Made by a program: the position numbers and the translations under genes. From positions 109,210-173,209 of the forward strand of contig JAHLKH010000040.1 of the NCBI GenBank assembly GCA_025526915.1: a stretch of DNA of 64,000 nucleotides. Direction: 5' to 3'. The DNA comes from Entophlyctis helioformis. Taxonomy: Eukaryota; Chytridiomycota; Chytridiomycetes; Chytridiales; Chytriomycetaceae. Each line of letters starts with the position of its first letter. Positions within the stretch are counted from its first letter, which is position 1. Positions 43,819 through 54,311 of the stretch are shown one piece after another. Under the pieces are notes generated by a model, which was not told the origin of the DNA, made no database searches, and saw only the letters and a list, made by a program, of their open reading frames with translations.

Positions 43819-44263
43819 GGTGTGCGAGGGCGAGGCTGTGCGAGGGCGAGACTGTGAGTGTTGCGTGATTTGTGCGTGGATGGGGGAAAAGTGGCTCACT
43901 GGATGAGCATTTAACGGCGCGCGGCATTAATGCGGTGCCACCAGGAGAGTGCCACACGCACGCCACTGAGGTTTCAAGGGATGCTCGCACTGGCGGGCGC
44001 ACTTGTGCACGCTGTTCGGCCGTCATGCCGGACGATGGTGCTGCGGCTTGGGCTGGCTGCGGAGCGTGAGCGAGCTGCTCAGTTGCTGTGCCGTCGGCTG
44101 CAGCCGCTGCAGGTGTTGCTGGGCTGCCTTCGTGCTCTGCGACTGGCGCATCCGTCTCGGCGTCTGGCCGCATGGACCGATCACTCATCGCTGATGTCGA
44201 TGTTGCACAGAAAGTTCATTGCATGACAGTCTAGCATATGTTGGTACATGGAAGAGGGCATGG
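43819..44263. other. Gap between BIM1-like and LRR genes
   Basis: About 445 bp. A minus-strand frame begins MSDRSMRPDAETDAP at 44188 and is open for ~70 codons, Ala/Pro-rich. It then overlaps the BIM1-like exon in another frame. There is no family signature, so it is not called as a gene. Confidence 0.45.
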
Positions 44264-47200
44264 TCAGAACAGGGCGAGAGGGGCAAGGAGAGCAGCAACG
44301 ACCGAGACGATCGAGGCAGCCACAGAGCCGGCACCGCTGAGAATGGGCTCTCCCTCGGGTAGATCGTGCTTGTTGTAAATACCGCCGTTGTTGCCATCGC
44401 CGTAGATGCTATAACCGCCATCTCCAGAGGAGGGAGACGCTGACGGCTGGCCGCCATAGACTGCATTGGTTGTGGAAGCAGGGACACCTGGAGTAGCGGT
44501 CACTGTGATGGTGACGGCAGTTGCGTTGGCATCAACAGTGGCCGTACGAGATGGGTTGGGAGGCGCGATCGTCACGGTGACCACAGCCGAGGCAGACGCG
44601 GTCGGGTTGACGGGGCCACCAGTGGCAGAGGCAGTCGGTGTAGCAGGGCCAGCAGAGGCAGATGCAGTCGGGTTCACGGGACCATTGGGACCAGCAGTGG
44701 CAGATGCGGTAGGTCCGGCAGGTCCATCAGGGCCAGCAGAGGCAGATGCGGTAGGTCCGGCAGGTCCATCAGGGCCAGCAGAGGCAGATGCGGTAGGTCC
44801 GGCAGGTCCATCAGGGCCAGCAGAGGCAGATGCGGTAGGTCCGGCAGGTCCATCAGGGCCAGCAGAGGCAGATGCGGTAGGTCCGGCAGGTCCATCAGGG
44901 CCAGCAGAGGCAGATGCGGTAGGTCCGGCAGGTCCATCAGGGCCAGCAGAGGCAGACGCGGTCGGGCTGACGGGTCCATCAGGGCCAGCAGAGGCAGATG
45001 CAGTCGGGCTGACGGGTCCATCAGGGCCAGCAGAGGCAGACGCGGTCGGGCTGACGGGTCCATCAGGGCCATCAGTGGCAGACGCGGTCGGGTTGACGGG
45101 TCCATCAGGGCCATCAGTGGCAGACGCGGTCGGGCTGACGGGTCCATCAGGGCCAGCAGAGGCAGATGCGGTAGGTCCGACAGGTCCATCAGGGCCAGCA
45201 GAGGCAGATGCGGTAGGTCCGGCAGGTCCATCAGGGCCATCAGTGGCAGACGCGGTCGGGCTGACGGGTCCATCAGGGCCATCAGTGGCAGACGCGGTCG
45301 GGCTGACGGGTCCATCAGGGTCATCAGTGGCAGACGCGGTCGGGTTGACGGGTCCATCAGGGCCATCAGTGGCAGACGCGGTCGGGCTGACGGGTCCATC
45401 AGGGCCATCAGTGGCAGACGCGGTCGGGCTGACGGGTCCATCAGGGCCATCAGTGGCAGATGCGGTAGGTCCGGCAGGTCCATCAGGGCCAGCAGAGGCA
45501 GATGCGGTAGGTCCGGCAGGTCCATCAGGGCCATCAGTGGCAGACGCGGTCGGGCTGACGGGTCCATCAGGGCCAGCAGAGGCAGATGCAGTCGGGCTGA
45601 CGGGTCCATCAGGGCCAGCAGTGGCAGACGCGGTCGGGCTGACGGGTCCAGCAGTCGTTGTGGAGGCCCCCGTTGTCGTGCGAGCCACAGAAGTCGTGCG
45701 AGCCACAGTTGTCGTCATCGTGGTCGTCTGAGGGAGCGTCGGCACAACACCCTCACCTTTATGCATGCATGCATGCAAGGCAAGGCAAGTATCAGTACCG
45801 TGCACTGTCACTGGCCAGCTGCATCCAGTCGCGTCGCACACTTACACCGAGGGACTTGGCACAAGGGAGGGAAGTGTTCTGGGTAGCAGACCGCCGTGAA
45901 CGCGCCCGTGCAGAAGGAGATGGACTTGTCCTTGAACGACTCGGGGAGCGGGTTGTACAGCTGGTAGTTGTTGTTGAATGCAAACGCCTCGAGCTTCTGG
46001 AGGTCACCAATCGACGACGGGATGGTGCCTTGGAGCAGGTTGTCGTTCAGGTAGCTGTGCATCGCCAGGCCCGGCAAGGCGAGTGTCAGTGGTCGGCTGC
46101 CGGCATGGCACTCTGATGCTGGGCCGCCAGGCGTGGCACCACTTACAGACGCTCAAGCAGCTTGATGTTTCCAAAGAAGGCAGGCACAGGTCCGCTGAGC
46201 TGGTTGTCTGACAGATCGACCCAGCGGAGCGTCTGCATGTTGCCGAGGTACTCGGGGATGATGCCAGTGTACTTGTTGAAGCGAAGCTCGCTGTGGCATG
46301 AGCGTGTGCATGAGTGTGTGCATGAGTGTGCGTGCTGATCAGAGTCGCATGTCGTGCAATCCCGGCCACGATCGGCTGTTCGTGCTGGTCAACTTACAGT
46401 TTGGACAGCTTGGACAGCGCGCGGACATCAGGAAGCGAGCCAGTGAGGCCCTGCTTCTCAAGCAGACTGGCAAGCAGAGAGGCAGAGGGACACAGAGGTA
46501 GATGGACACAAACACAAACACAGAGCGACAGATAGTGAGTGGCATGCGACAAGCACGGCGCAGCAGACGAGCATGCCACTTACACCTGCGTCACAAAGTC
46601 GTCGTCGTCGCACTTTGCGAACCGGTACACGTCTCTGTTGGTGCAGCAGTCGGACTCGTAGCCAGAGAAGACGGTGGGGAAAGCACCCGCGAGCACGTCG
46701 CAGTCCTTGCACTTCTTGGTGATGCCACAGGCCGGGCCAGTGCGGCCGGCAGGAAGACACATGGCAGTGCCAAGACCAGTGCAGGTCGTGCCGGCCTTGA
46801 GAGAGAGCAGAGGGCCGCCAAGGCCGGCATTGCGGGCGAACTTGAGCGTGTCGAGCTTGGCGAGCGTATCGGGAATGCGGCCAATGAGCGCGTTGCCTTC
46901 GAGCGAGACAGACGTCAGCAGAGGCAGGGCGGTGCCGAGCTCAGCGGGGATCGTGCCGGTCAGTGCGTTGTTGTCGAGCTGCAGGCTCTTGAGGCTCTTG
47001 AGCTTGAAGAGGTCGACTGGGAAGTCGCCCTTGATCTGCTTGTTGTTGGACAGGTTGATGGCAGTGATCGAGCCAGAGGTATCGCAGGTGATGCCGGGCA
47101 TGTTGTTGCAGCAGTCGGCCTTGACGGTCACGGCAGGGAACGCAGCGCTGAGGATGCCGCACTCGGACGGGCCTTGATGGCGGGCAGCCGTCGAATGCGG

Positions 47201-48392
47201 GGCACAGCAGGTGCATTGAATGGAGCCAGAGTGGTGCCAGAGTGGTGTCAGAGTGGTGCCAGAGAGCTGTCAGCAAACAAGCGCCATGGGCCGGATGCAC
47301 AGCCAGCAGCAGGCGTCACTCACAGGCAGCGAGGCTGCAGGACACGCCAGAGTGGCTGGGGCCAAGACAGACATCCGTGGTGGTGCCATTGCAGGAGGCG
47401 AGCGTTGCAGTGAAGCCGGTCGGGAACGGGCCTTCGAGGGCCGGGTTGTCGTCGAACCTGAACGAGCGGAGGGACTTGAGGTCCTTGAGCTCCGACGGGA
47501 TTGTGCCAGTCAGGAAGTTCGAGGCGACGGATCTGTGCGGCAAGAAGAGGAGGAAGAGGAGGAGGAGGAGGAGGAAAAGCGGATGGTTCCGCACATGAGA
47601 CGGGTCCCAGAGCACGTGGTCGATGGATGATGGATGACGATCAGCATGGCGCGGAGGTTGCCGCAGGTGTGGCAGGACATGGCAGGACATGGCAGGACAT
47701 GGGCAGGATATGGCAGGACATGGGCAGGACAATGGCAGACGGCGTTGCTTACAGCGTCTTGAGCTTGGTCAGCTTGGCGAGCGACGCCGGGATGGGGCCA
47801 GTGAACTGGTTGCGCGACAGAATGCTGCCAGTGGCAAGCGGTGGTGTGATGGGAACAGACGGGTCAATGGATGCGCCGATTGAGCCGGCAGACATGTTTC
47901 GCGATGTGGCCAGGCGAGGGGCCAGACAAAGGGGGCAGGACTGCCACACGGCGCATACTGGCGAGAACCTACAGAGTGTCCAGCTGCGAGAACGTCGACA
48001 GCTGCTCGGGGATGGGGCCGACAATCTTCTGCTCGTCGAGGTTGCTGGTGGGCGGGAAAGACACGATGGAAGGGCGATGGTGCACAGCAACGGCGGTCAG
48101 TCGGTGGCGGTGGGCACTCGGCTGTGTGTTGGATTGGCCTTTGATGGCTGACCATCACCAGCCGTTGGCTTGGCAATCGTTGGCATGACGAGCAGAGGGC
48201 ACGGAGGACACAGGGGACACAGATACGGGTGTATGGCATATGCACTTACAGCGTCGTCACAAAACCATTGTCGTCACACTTGACCTCTTCGGAGAACTTG
48301 CAGCAAGACTTGACCGGCGTGAACGTGCCAGGATACAGTGCACGCAGCACCGTGCACTCTGCCGAGACAGCCACTGCCTGCGTGGACGACAT
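44264..48392 (-). CDS. Cell-surface leucine-rich-repeat protein with tandem-repeat stalk and GPI-type C-terminus
   Basis: Nine exons: 48392-48250, 48044-47973, 47824-47753, 47532-47324, 47172-46584, 46466-46398, 46290-46147, 46054-45846 and 45756-44264 (999 residues). Two Cys-flanked LRR blocks (CCKFSEEVKCDDNG and DCCNNMPGITCDTSG caps) hold plant-type repeats such as NQFTGPIPASLAKLTKLKTL. After the last Cys cap comes a stalk of about twenty-two 14-residue GPDGPVSPTASATD units. A hydrophobic tail (VAASIVSVVAALLAPLALF) suggests a GPI anchor. No signal peptide is seen on the first exon, so an upstream exon is probably missing from this model. The likely role is surface recognition or adhesion, by architecture only. 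Confidence 0.85.
44684..45650. repeat. 42-bp tandem repeats encoding a Pro/Ala/Ser/Thr/Gly stalk
   Basis: Roughly 22 units of 42 bp (14 codons, consensus GPDGP-V/A-S/G-PTASA-T/S-A/D). Blocks of identical neighbouring units indicate recent unequal exchange. Both strands are open across it, which is an artefact of composition. Confidence 0.95.
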
Positions 48393-48944
48393 TGGGTTGA
48401 TGATAGCGAGGGGAGGGTCTAACGCCGTCCCTTTTATTGGCGTTCTGGCGAGACAAGCAAATTTGTGCGACACGGTTGCCACGTTACGCCGTCGGACAAC
48501 TCCACCATACGATGGCGATGAAGGGCACATCCGCCGTACTGCGCAATGGGTTGCCGCTTCTGACCAATCATTTGGGCTCGTGTTGGCTAACGGCTGCGGC
48601 GCACACGATGAATCACATGGAGAACAATCACTCCATCGTTCATCGCCAACGACATCGTTACGACACGTCTTCATCGCCAACGTGTTGCTGGCAAGGAAGG
48701 CGTCACACCCAGCCATTATGGCATCACCTTGGTCAACGCCAGCTCGAGAGTCTCGGGCAAAGCGATGTACTTGTGTCTGCCAGCCAGCGAACAGCACTTC
48801 AGCACACAGGAGTGTGGGACACCCACCTATGCGAGACGACGTTGCATGTTGATTCTGGCGTTCCACACTTGGCATCGAGAAATGACATCATGGTCTAATG
48901 GGTTGCGTTCAACTTTGCAACATTTAAAACTTTTCATGTGAAAT
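48393..48944. other. Intergenic region upstream of the LRR gene
   Basis: About 550 bp. On the minus strand AATAAAAGG lies some 45 nt before the LRR ATG and could act as a TATA element. A first exon with a signal peptide for the LRR gene would have to lie here, but no convincing hydrophobic start was found. Confidence 0.4.
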
Positions 48945-49017
48945 GGCTCTGTGGCCCAATGGATAGGGCGTTGGACTTCGGATCCAAAGGCTGGGAGTTC
49001 GAGTCTCTCCAGAGTCG
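48945..49017 (+). tRNA. tRNA-Arg (anticodon TCG)
   Basis: A 73-base cloverleaf closes fully. The acceptor pairs GGCTCTG with CAGAGTC (one G-U pair). D stem GCCC/GGGC, anticodon stem TTGGA/TCCAA with loop CTTCGGA, 5-nt variable loop, T stem GGGAG/CTCTC with loop TTCGAGT, discriminator G. There is no intron. A and B boxes are present within the D and T arms. Confidence 0.97.
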
Positions 49018-49018
49018 A

Positions 49019-49024
49019 TTTTTT
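49019..49024 (+). terminator. Pol III T-run terminator of tRNA-Arg
   Basis: Six consecutive T residues start two bases after the tRNA discriminator base. Confidence 0.85.
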
Positions 49025-49298
49025 GCTCCCTCTTTTGCTTACTGTGTGTGGTAATGCCTTCCTTTTATCCTCCTCCAACGTAAAACTCTGACCTTCTCTC
49101 CTCGCTGCTCACCTAGTGGCCAAACGCTTTCACGAGCATGACATCTGTGTCTTTGGGACTGGGACTTTTCTTCTTGGAATGAACACCGGCATTGCCAATA
49201 GAAAGCGCAGTGTCATCATTGATACGAGGTGTTTAATGTGAGGCGCAGATGGTAGGTGTGCTACTAATGAGGTTTGGTCTAAAACGAAAACGAGTTGA

Positions 49299-52200
49299 TC
49301 ATTGGAAACCAGATCGGCCCATTGCAAACTGCTGCTGCTGTTGCTGCTGTTGCTGCTGCTGCAAGAGAAGCTGCTGTTGTTGCTGCGGCGTAAGGCCGGC
49401 CATATTCATGCCCATGTTCATCTGTGGGTTGAAGCTGTTGACAGACGCACCTTGCATGCCCATGACACCCATGACACCCATGCCGCCCATGCCATTTCCA
49501 GCCATTCCCATCATGCCAGCATTGGCTGTGTTGGGTAATCCGCCCATGCCGATGCCCATACCCATGCCCATGCCCATGTTGCCCATGTTAGGTCCAGCTG
49601 CCATGTTGGGACGAATCGTCTGGTTGTTGAACGCGTTGATACCACCAATAGGTTGCACGCCAGCTCCGGTTGATGCGACAAACGCGGGCGTAGTGGCCTG
49701 CATGGTGTTGACGGTGCCCATGCCGCCCATGCCCATGCCCATGTTGCCAAAGGCAGCTTGCCCGGCCTGAGCAGGAAGAGCCATGCCGGGACGGAACGCA
49801 GCAGCAGCATTGTTGTTCATGCCGCCAAAAGCGCCAAACGCTCCGGCCGGCTGATTCATCTGCTGCTGTTGCTGTTGCTGATTCTGCTGCTGCTGCTGCT
49901 GCGCGACAGTGGCGGCACTCTGGTTGAACAGCGACGGAGCGGCGGGATTGACTTCCTTGAATGCTGCGTATCGGTCGTTGGAGGTAATAGCAGGGCCAGT
50001 CGGCGCAGGTCCAAACGGCATCTGCGGCGTTGTGTTCATCCAGTTGGGTCGAACAACGCCGGCCGGTGTCACCATCGTCTGGATGCCTTGCGCAACGCCG
50101 GCACCAGTGCCCATCGCAGGCTGCTGGGCGACTGGACCCGTCGGGACAAAGCGGCCAGATCCACCCGTGTTGGTCGGGATGAGCGGTGCGGGAAGAGGAC
50201 GAGCCTGCATGGCCGCAGTCTGAGCCTGGATCGCTGCACGCTGCTGGGCCTGCAGGAGCTGCTGCTGCGCGTTAATCTGCTGCTGCTGTGCTTGCAACTG
50301 CTGTTGCTGCTGAGCGACCTTGAGCATAGCCTGCTGCTCGAGGAGGGCCGCCTGGCGGTTCTGTTCCTGCGCACGCAAAACGGCCTGCTCGGCACTTGCA
50401 ATCGTACGCTTGGCCTCTTCCTGCTGCATCTGGATCTTGAGAAGCTGCTCCTGGGTTGCCGCATTGCGGCCAGGGCTTGCCGAGCCACCCCACGGGTCGC
50501 TGCTGTTGCTGGCGCCGGCAGGACCGCCAAAGGCGCCGCCGATGCTTTTGAGACCGAGCGAGCTGGCGGCATTGACTTCCTGTGTAGACGGCGGAACATT
50601 GAAGCTTGTTGTGGATGCATTCGAGACGTTCGACGTGCGGCGCACGGTGGGCGGACTTATCCGGGACGTGTTGGATGCCTTGAGCAGATTTCCGGCCTGC
50701 TGAATGGTCGCCATGTTGACCGAGTTGCTTTGGCCGCCAACCGAAGGTTTGCGAGAAGCAGCCGATCCAGCGCCAGGCACGCTGAGGCCGCTCGAGGTAG
50801 CCGTTGAGCCATTGCGAGCCAGCCGGTTTTCCTGGTTCTGCAACTCGCGAGCAAAGGCCTCGTCGGCCTTGATCTGCTCCAAGCTTGCTGTGGACGACGG
50901 CTGGCCAGATGACTGTGCTCTCATGGCCATGCGAGCGTCGAGCATCTGCAGGTTGCGCGCCTGAGCCTCCTTCTCCCGTGCTGCAGTCAGCTGCTGCGTG
51001 GCAGGTGTCAGCGAGGGCAGGTTGGCGGCTTTGCGGATGCGGATGATGTCGCCCTCGGTGATACCCATGGCGCGCAGTGCATCGCGGTCAAGGTCGGGCA
51101 GAATCGTCTGATCCATGTGCTGGTCTGCGAAGCGTCGGCCAAGCGACTCGGCGTCCTTGGATGCGAGGCCGGCCTTGATGAGCCACTCGCGCCAGTTGAA
51201 GCCGTTGTGGGTGAACTCGCTGGCCGACGCGCCAGAGCCACCGGCAAGGTTCATGGTCGAGCCGCCAGTCTTTGGCTTGGGCGGTGCAGGAGTCGCACCG
51301 CTAGCTGCAGCCAGATGCTCGTTTCCAGGAAGTGACTGCACATACTCGACATCCGCCGGGCTCAGCTTCTCGAGAGGCACCGCGATCTTGACGCCGTTGG
51401 ATTTGTGCAGCTGCACCTTGCCTTCGCTCAGGCCGACATACGCAGCATCCACCTCAAATGAGCCAGAGCGGTCTTTCCACTTGCGCAGCTTGGACGGATC
51501 GGGCACTGCCAAGCAAACGATCACAGTTTGATAGTGAGCAACAAGCCGATCCACCAATATATCCACTGTCAGCCTACAAACTGCGTACTCTCGTTTGCCG
51601 GCTTGACCTTGGTGTCTTTCGGCGCGCTTGTAACGGGCCGCGATGCAGGAACTTGCGGACGGTCTGGGATGGACGGCGCATTCGACAGAGGCTTCCTTGC
51701 TGCCAGAGCAGCAGCCAGCGTGGGCTGTGCAGGTGGTGCAGGAGCAGGCGGTGCAGGCGGTGCAGACGCAGGTGCAGGAGGTGCAGGAGGCGGTACGGGC
51801 GATGTGACAGCAGCGGGGCGGGTGGGAAGCCTTGGCGGCTCGACCACTGGTGGACGAGCGGCAGCAGCAGCCTGCTCTTGCTTGAGCCGCTCCTCTTCAG
51901 CATGGCGGCGCTCCTCCTCTTCGCGCTTGCGGCGTTGCTGCTCCTCGTCGCGTCTCCGTGCATCCTCCTGTGCCTTGCGGCGCTGGTCTTCCTCGCGCTG
52001 TCGAGCAGCTTCATCAGCACGACGCTGAGCCGCCTCTTCCTCGCGACGGCGTGCTTCGAGAGCAGCATTGTCTGGGCCCTGGTGTGCGGGAGATGCAGCG
52101 CCAGACTGCAGCTCAACATACGTCTTGGGAACAAGACCCTCGGCACCAGGTCTGCCAACGATGCGCACAAGCCACCAGTCGGGATCCGTATCGTCCATAA

Positions 52201-53996
52201 CCACGACTTTGTCGTTTTCGCGGATCTGGAGCTCGCCCTCTTCGACCGGGTCGTAGTCGTACAGTGCAAGGGCAGTCTTGACTGGTGCGGTTGCCGCGCT
52301 GCTGAGAGAAGCAGGCGATGGCGATGGCGGCGGAGGGCGGGCTGCTGCGACAGGCAAAGTGGGTGTCATGGCAGCTGCAATCGGAACAGGAGCAGCAAAT
52401 GTTGTCTTGGCGCTGGGCGGCGATCCGCTGACGACATTGCCGTTCTTGGTCTGGATGGATCAACGGACAGATGCTGGTCAGTTGTCTACACAGCGGTTGT
52501 AGACAGATCATTAGGACGGCAATCACCTTGTTGAGAACCTGCTCGAGCTCGGCCACAGCGCCATGGACATCGACCTTTTCGCCCTCGTAGTCCTTGGCAT
52601 CCTTGCCCTCAAACTCCAGGACAAGCTTGGTCTTCTTGTCCTTATAGCGGGTCAGCTCTTTGATGGGGATTTTCGAGATGATCTCTCGGGACTGCCTCGC
52701 GGCATCGGCAGGAAACGAGTAAGCAGGCAGCTTTGCATCCATGCTTGAAATGAGCTGCTCTGGCGCTCTTGCCACTTACAGGGTCTTCAACAAAGTAGAT
52801 TGCGCCGTCCTGATCGCTGAATCCAAGAAGACCCTTCTTGCTGTTCTTCTTCTTCTTCTTGTCGATCTCAGTCAGCGGGTAGTACTTGATGTCGTCAGGG
52901 CCGTACATGTGGGCAGCCATGTTCCTGGGTTCAGACTTGGGCTTGACGAATCCAAGGCCGTTGAGGGCGTTCAACAGCTGGTGTTTCTGCTGCTCGGGCT
53001 GGAAGGATGCCTGATCGGGCGAGCCAGAGCGCACCTCGGCTGGAAGCGGCGGCAGTGGTGCCTCTGCAGGCTGGCCATCCAGCGAAGATTGCTAGAGAGG
53101 ATCCATCCGATGCCGTTTGTTGGGCATGGCAGCTTGCGTCAGCACCCAACGCAACAAGATCGCCGTTTGCCTAGCGTGCGGGCAGATCTGGGCTCATGGG
53201 CGGAAGAATCGCAGCGAGCCAGCGCCTGGTGCACCAGGCCATCACAACAAGCACCCACCTCTTCGACGTAGGTGGCGGGGATGAGGCCGACGTTGTGGTC
53301 CTGCTTGACAAACCACCAGTCTGCATCGACCTTTTCGTAGACCCTGACAAGATCGCCCTCACGGATGGAGATCTCCTCGTCGGTGTTTGGCTCGTAGTCG
53401 TATATTGCGGTGGCCAGGCAGACTGGCGTTGCCTGCCAAATGCCAGGCGTTGGTACAGATAGCGGTTGGCGATGGGCAGGTCGTGCGTCCGTGCGGAAAG
53501 GGCAACGCAGGGCGCAGTCAGCAAGCATGGCTGCATATGATCCGGCAGGCTACTGGCTGCCCATCTCGCTGGCTGCCAAGCTGGCCGGGCATGCCACTGC
53601 CAACACAGCAAAGCACTGTGTGCTGTTCTGCGCTGTGCAAAGCGCCGTGTCTGGCTGGCGGCGCAGACTAGGGCAAGGGCACAGCAGCGCAGCAGCAGAA
53701 CAGCCAGGGCTGCGCAGTGGAGCAAGGCGTCTGGCACAAGGGGCAGGCATCGCAGACAGGCATCGCAGTCAGACACGCAGCCTCGGCAGCGGCCAACGCA
53801 CCTCTTCGACATAGGACATGGGGATGAGGCCCGAGCGAGCCTCCTGGAAGGCGTCTGCCGGCTTCTCAGTGGCTGCCCACCAGTCCTGGTCGGTGTCGTC
53901 TGTGATGAGCAGGATGTCGCCTTCGCGGATCGACAGCTCTTCGTCTGTCTGGGCGACGTAGTCGAACAGTGCTCGTGCGACTATCTTGCACTGCAT
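49299..53996 (-). CDS. SLA1: SLA1-family actin/endocytosis adaptor
   Basis: Exons 53996-53802, 53432-53259, 53091-52780, 52730-52527, 52450-51589 and 51505-49299 (1,317 residues, all phases consistent). Order: SH3-1 (ALFDYVAQTDEELSIREGD), SH3-2 (AIYDYEPNTDEEISIREGD), a Lys-rich SLA1-specific region, SH3-3 (ALYDYDPVEEGELQIREND) and a charged Arg/Glu coiled coil. Then come Pro/Ala-rich ligand stretches, SHD1 (RKWKDRSGSFEVDAAYVGL) and SHD2/SAM (FNWREWLIKAGLASKDAESL). A long Gln/Gly/Met-rich C-terminus ends in polyQ. SLA1 couples cargo (via SHD1), clathrin and Pan1/Las17 at actin patches. The order matches Saccharomyces SLA1. Confidence 0.95.
49320..49400. repeat. CAG/CTG tract (polyQ of SLA1 tail)
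   Basis: An interrupted CAG/CAA run encodes the C-terminal polyglutamine of the SLA1-like protein. Confidence 0.85.
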
Positions 53997-54311
53997 CTGG
54001 TCGTTGTGGTCGCTGTGGTTGCTGTGATTGCTGTGGTCGCTGTGGTTGTGGTTGTTGTAAAACGCGGCTGAGGGGTGGGCAATAGGGCGAGGGAATGCCG
54101 GCAGTTGCCGGCAAAATGCCCGACATCCAAACAATTACCAAGAATCATTGAATTAAATTGGACGCGAGAGGCGTCGAATGTAAGGCAAGCATAACACACG
54201 ATTGAAGGTTCGAGTCAGCAACCAGCATGGACGACAGGCGGGCGAGGCACATCCAACGAGGGTCTTACCTTCGTAAAGTGACCCTATTGGTCGATCGGGA
54301 GGTGCCCCGAT
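53997..54311. other. Gap between Fanzor 3' end and SLA1 start; candidate guide-RNA region
   Basis: 315 bp downstream of the XPG-Fanzor stop (minus strand) and upstream of SLA1. There are no coding signatures. In Fanzor/TnpB systems the guide (omega) RNA is usually encoded at or just beyond the 3' end of the nuclease gene, so this is where to look. No fold or terminal repeat is obvious by eye. A (TGG/TTG)-rich run at 54000-54060 belongs to the SLA1 5' leader. Confidence 0.3.

Noticed and set aside
43649..44188. Minus-strand frame starting MSDRSMRPDAETD
   Set aside because: It is Ala/Pro-rich, overlaps the BIM1-like exons in another frame, and no splice plan gives a recognisable protein.
44684..45650. 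Possible CRISPR-like array
   Set aside because: Units are contiguous 42-bp coding repeats with no unique spacers, in a eukaryotic gene.
44466..45731. Plus-strand 421-codon repetitive frame (Gly/Pro/Ala/Val-rich)
   Set aside because: Antisense of the 42-bp tandem repeats. The minus-strand frame is spliced in phase to LRR exons and ends in a GPI-type tail.
54195..54215. Second tRNA suggested by GGTTCGAGTC near 54207
   Set aside because: It looks like a T-loop, but no acceptor, D or anticodon stems can be formed around it.
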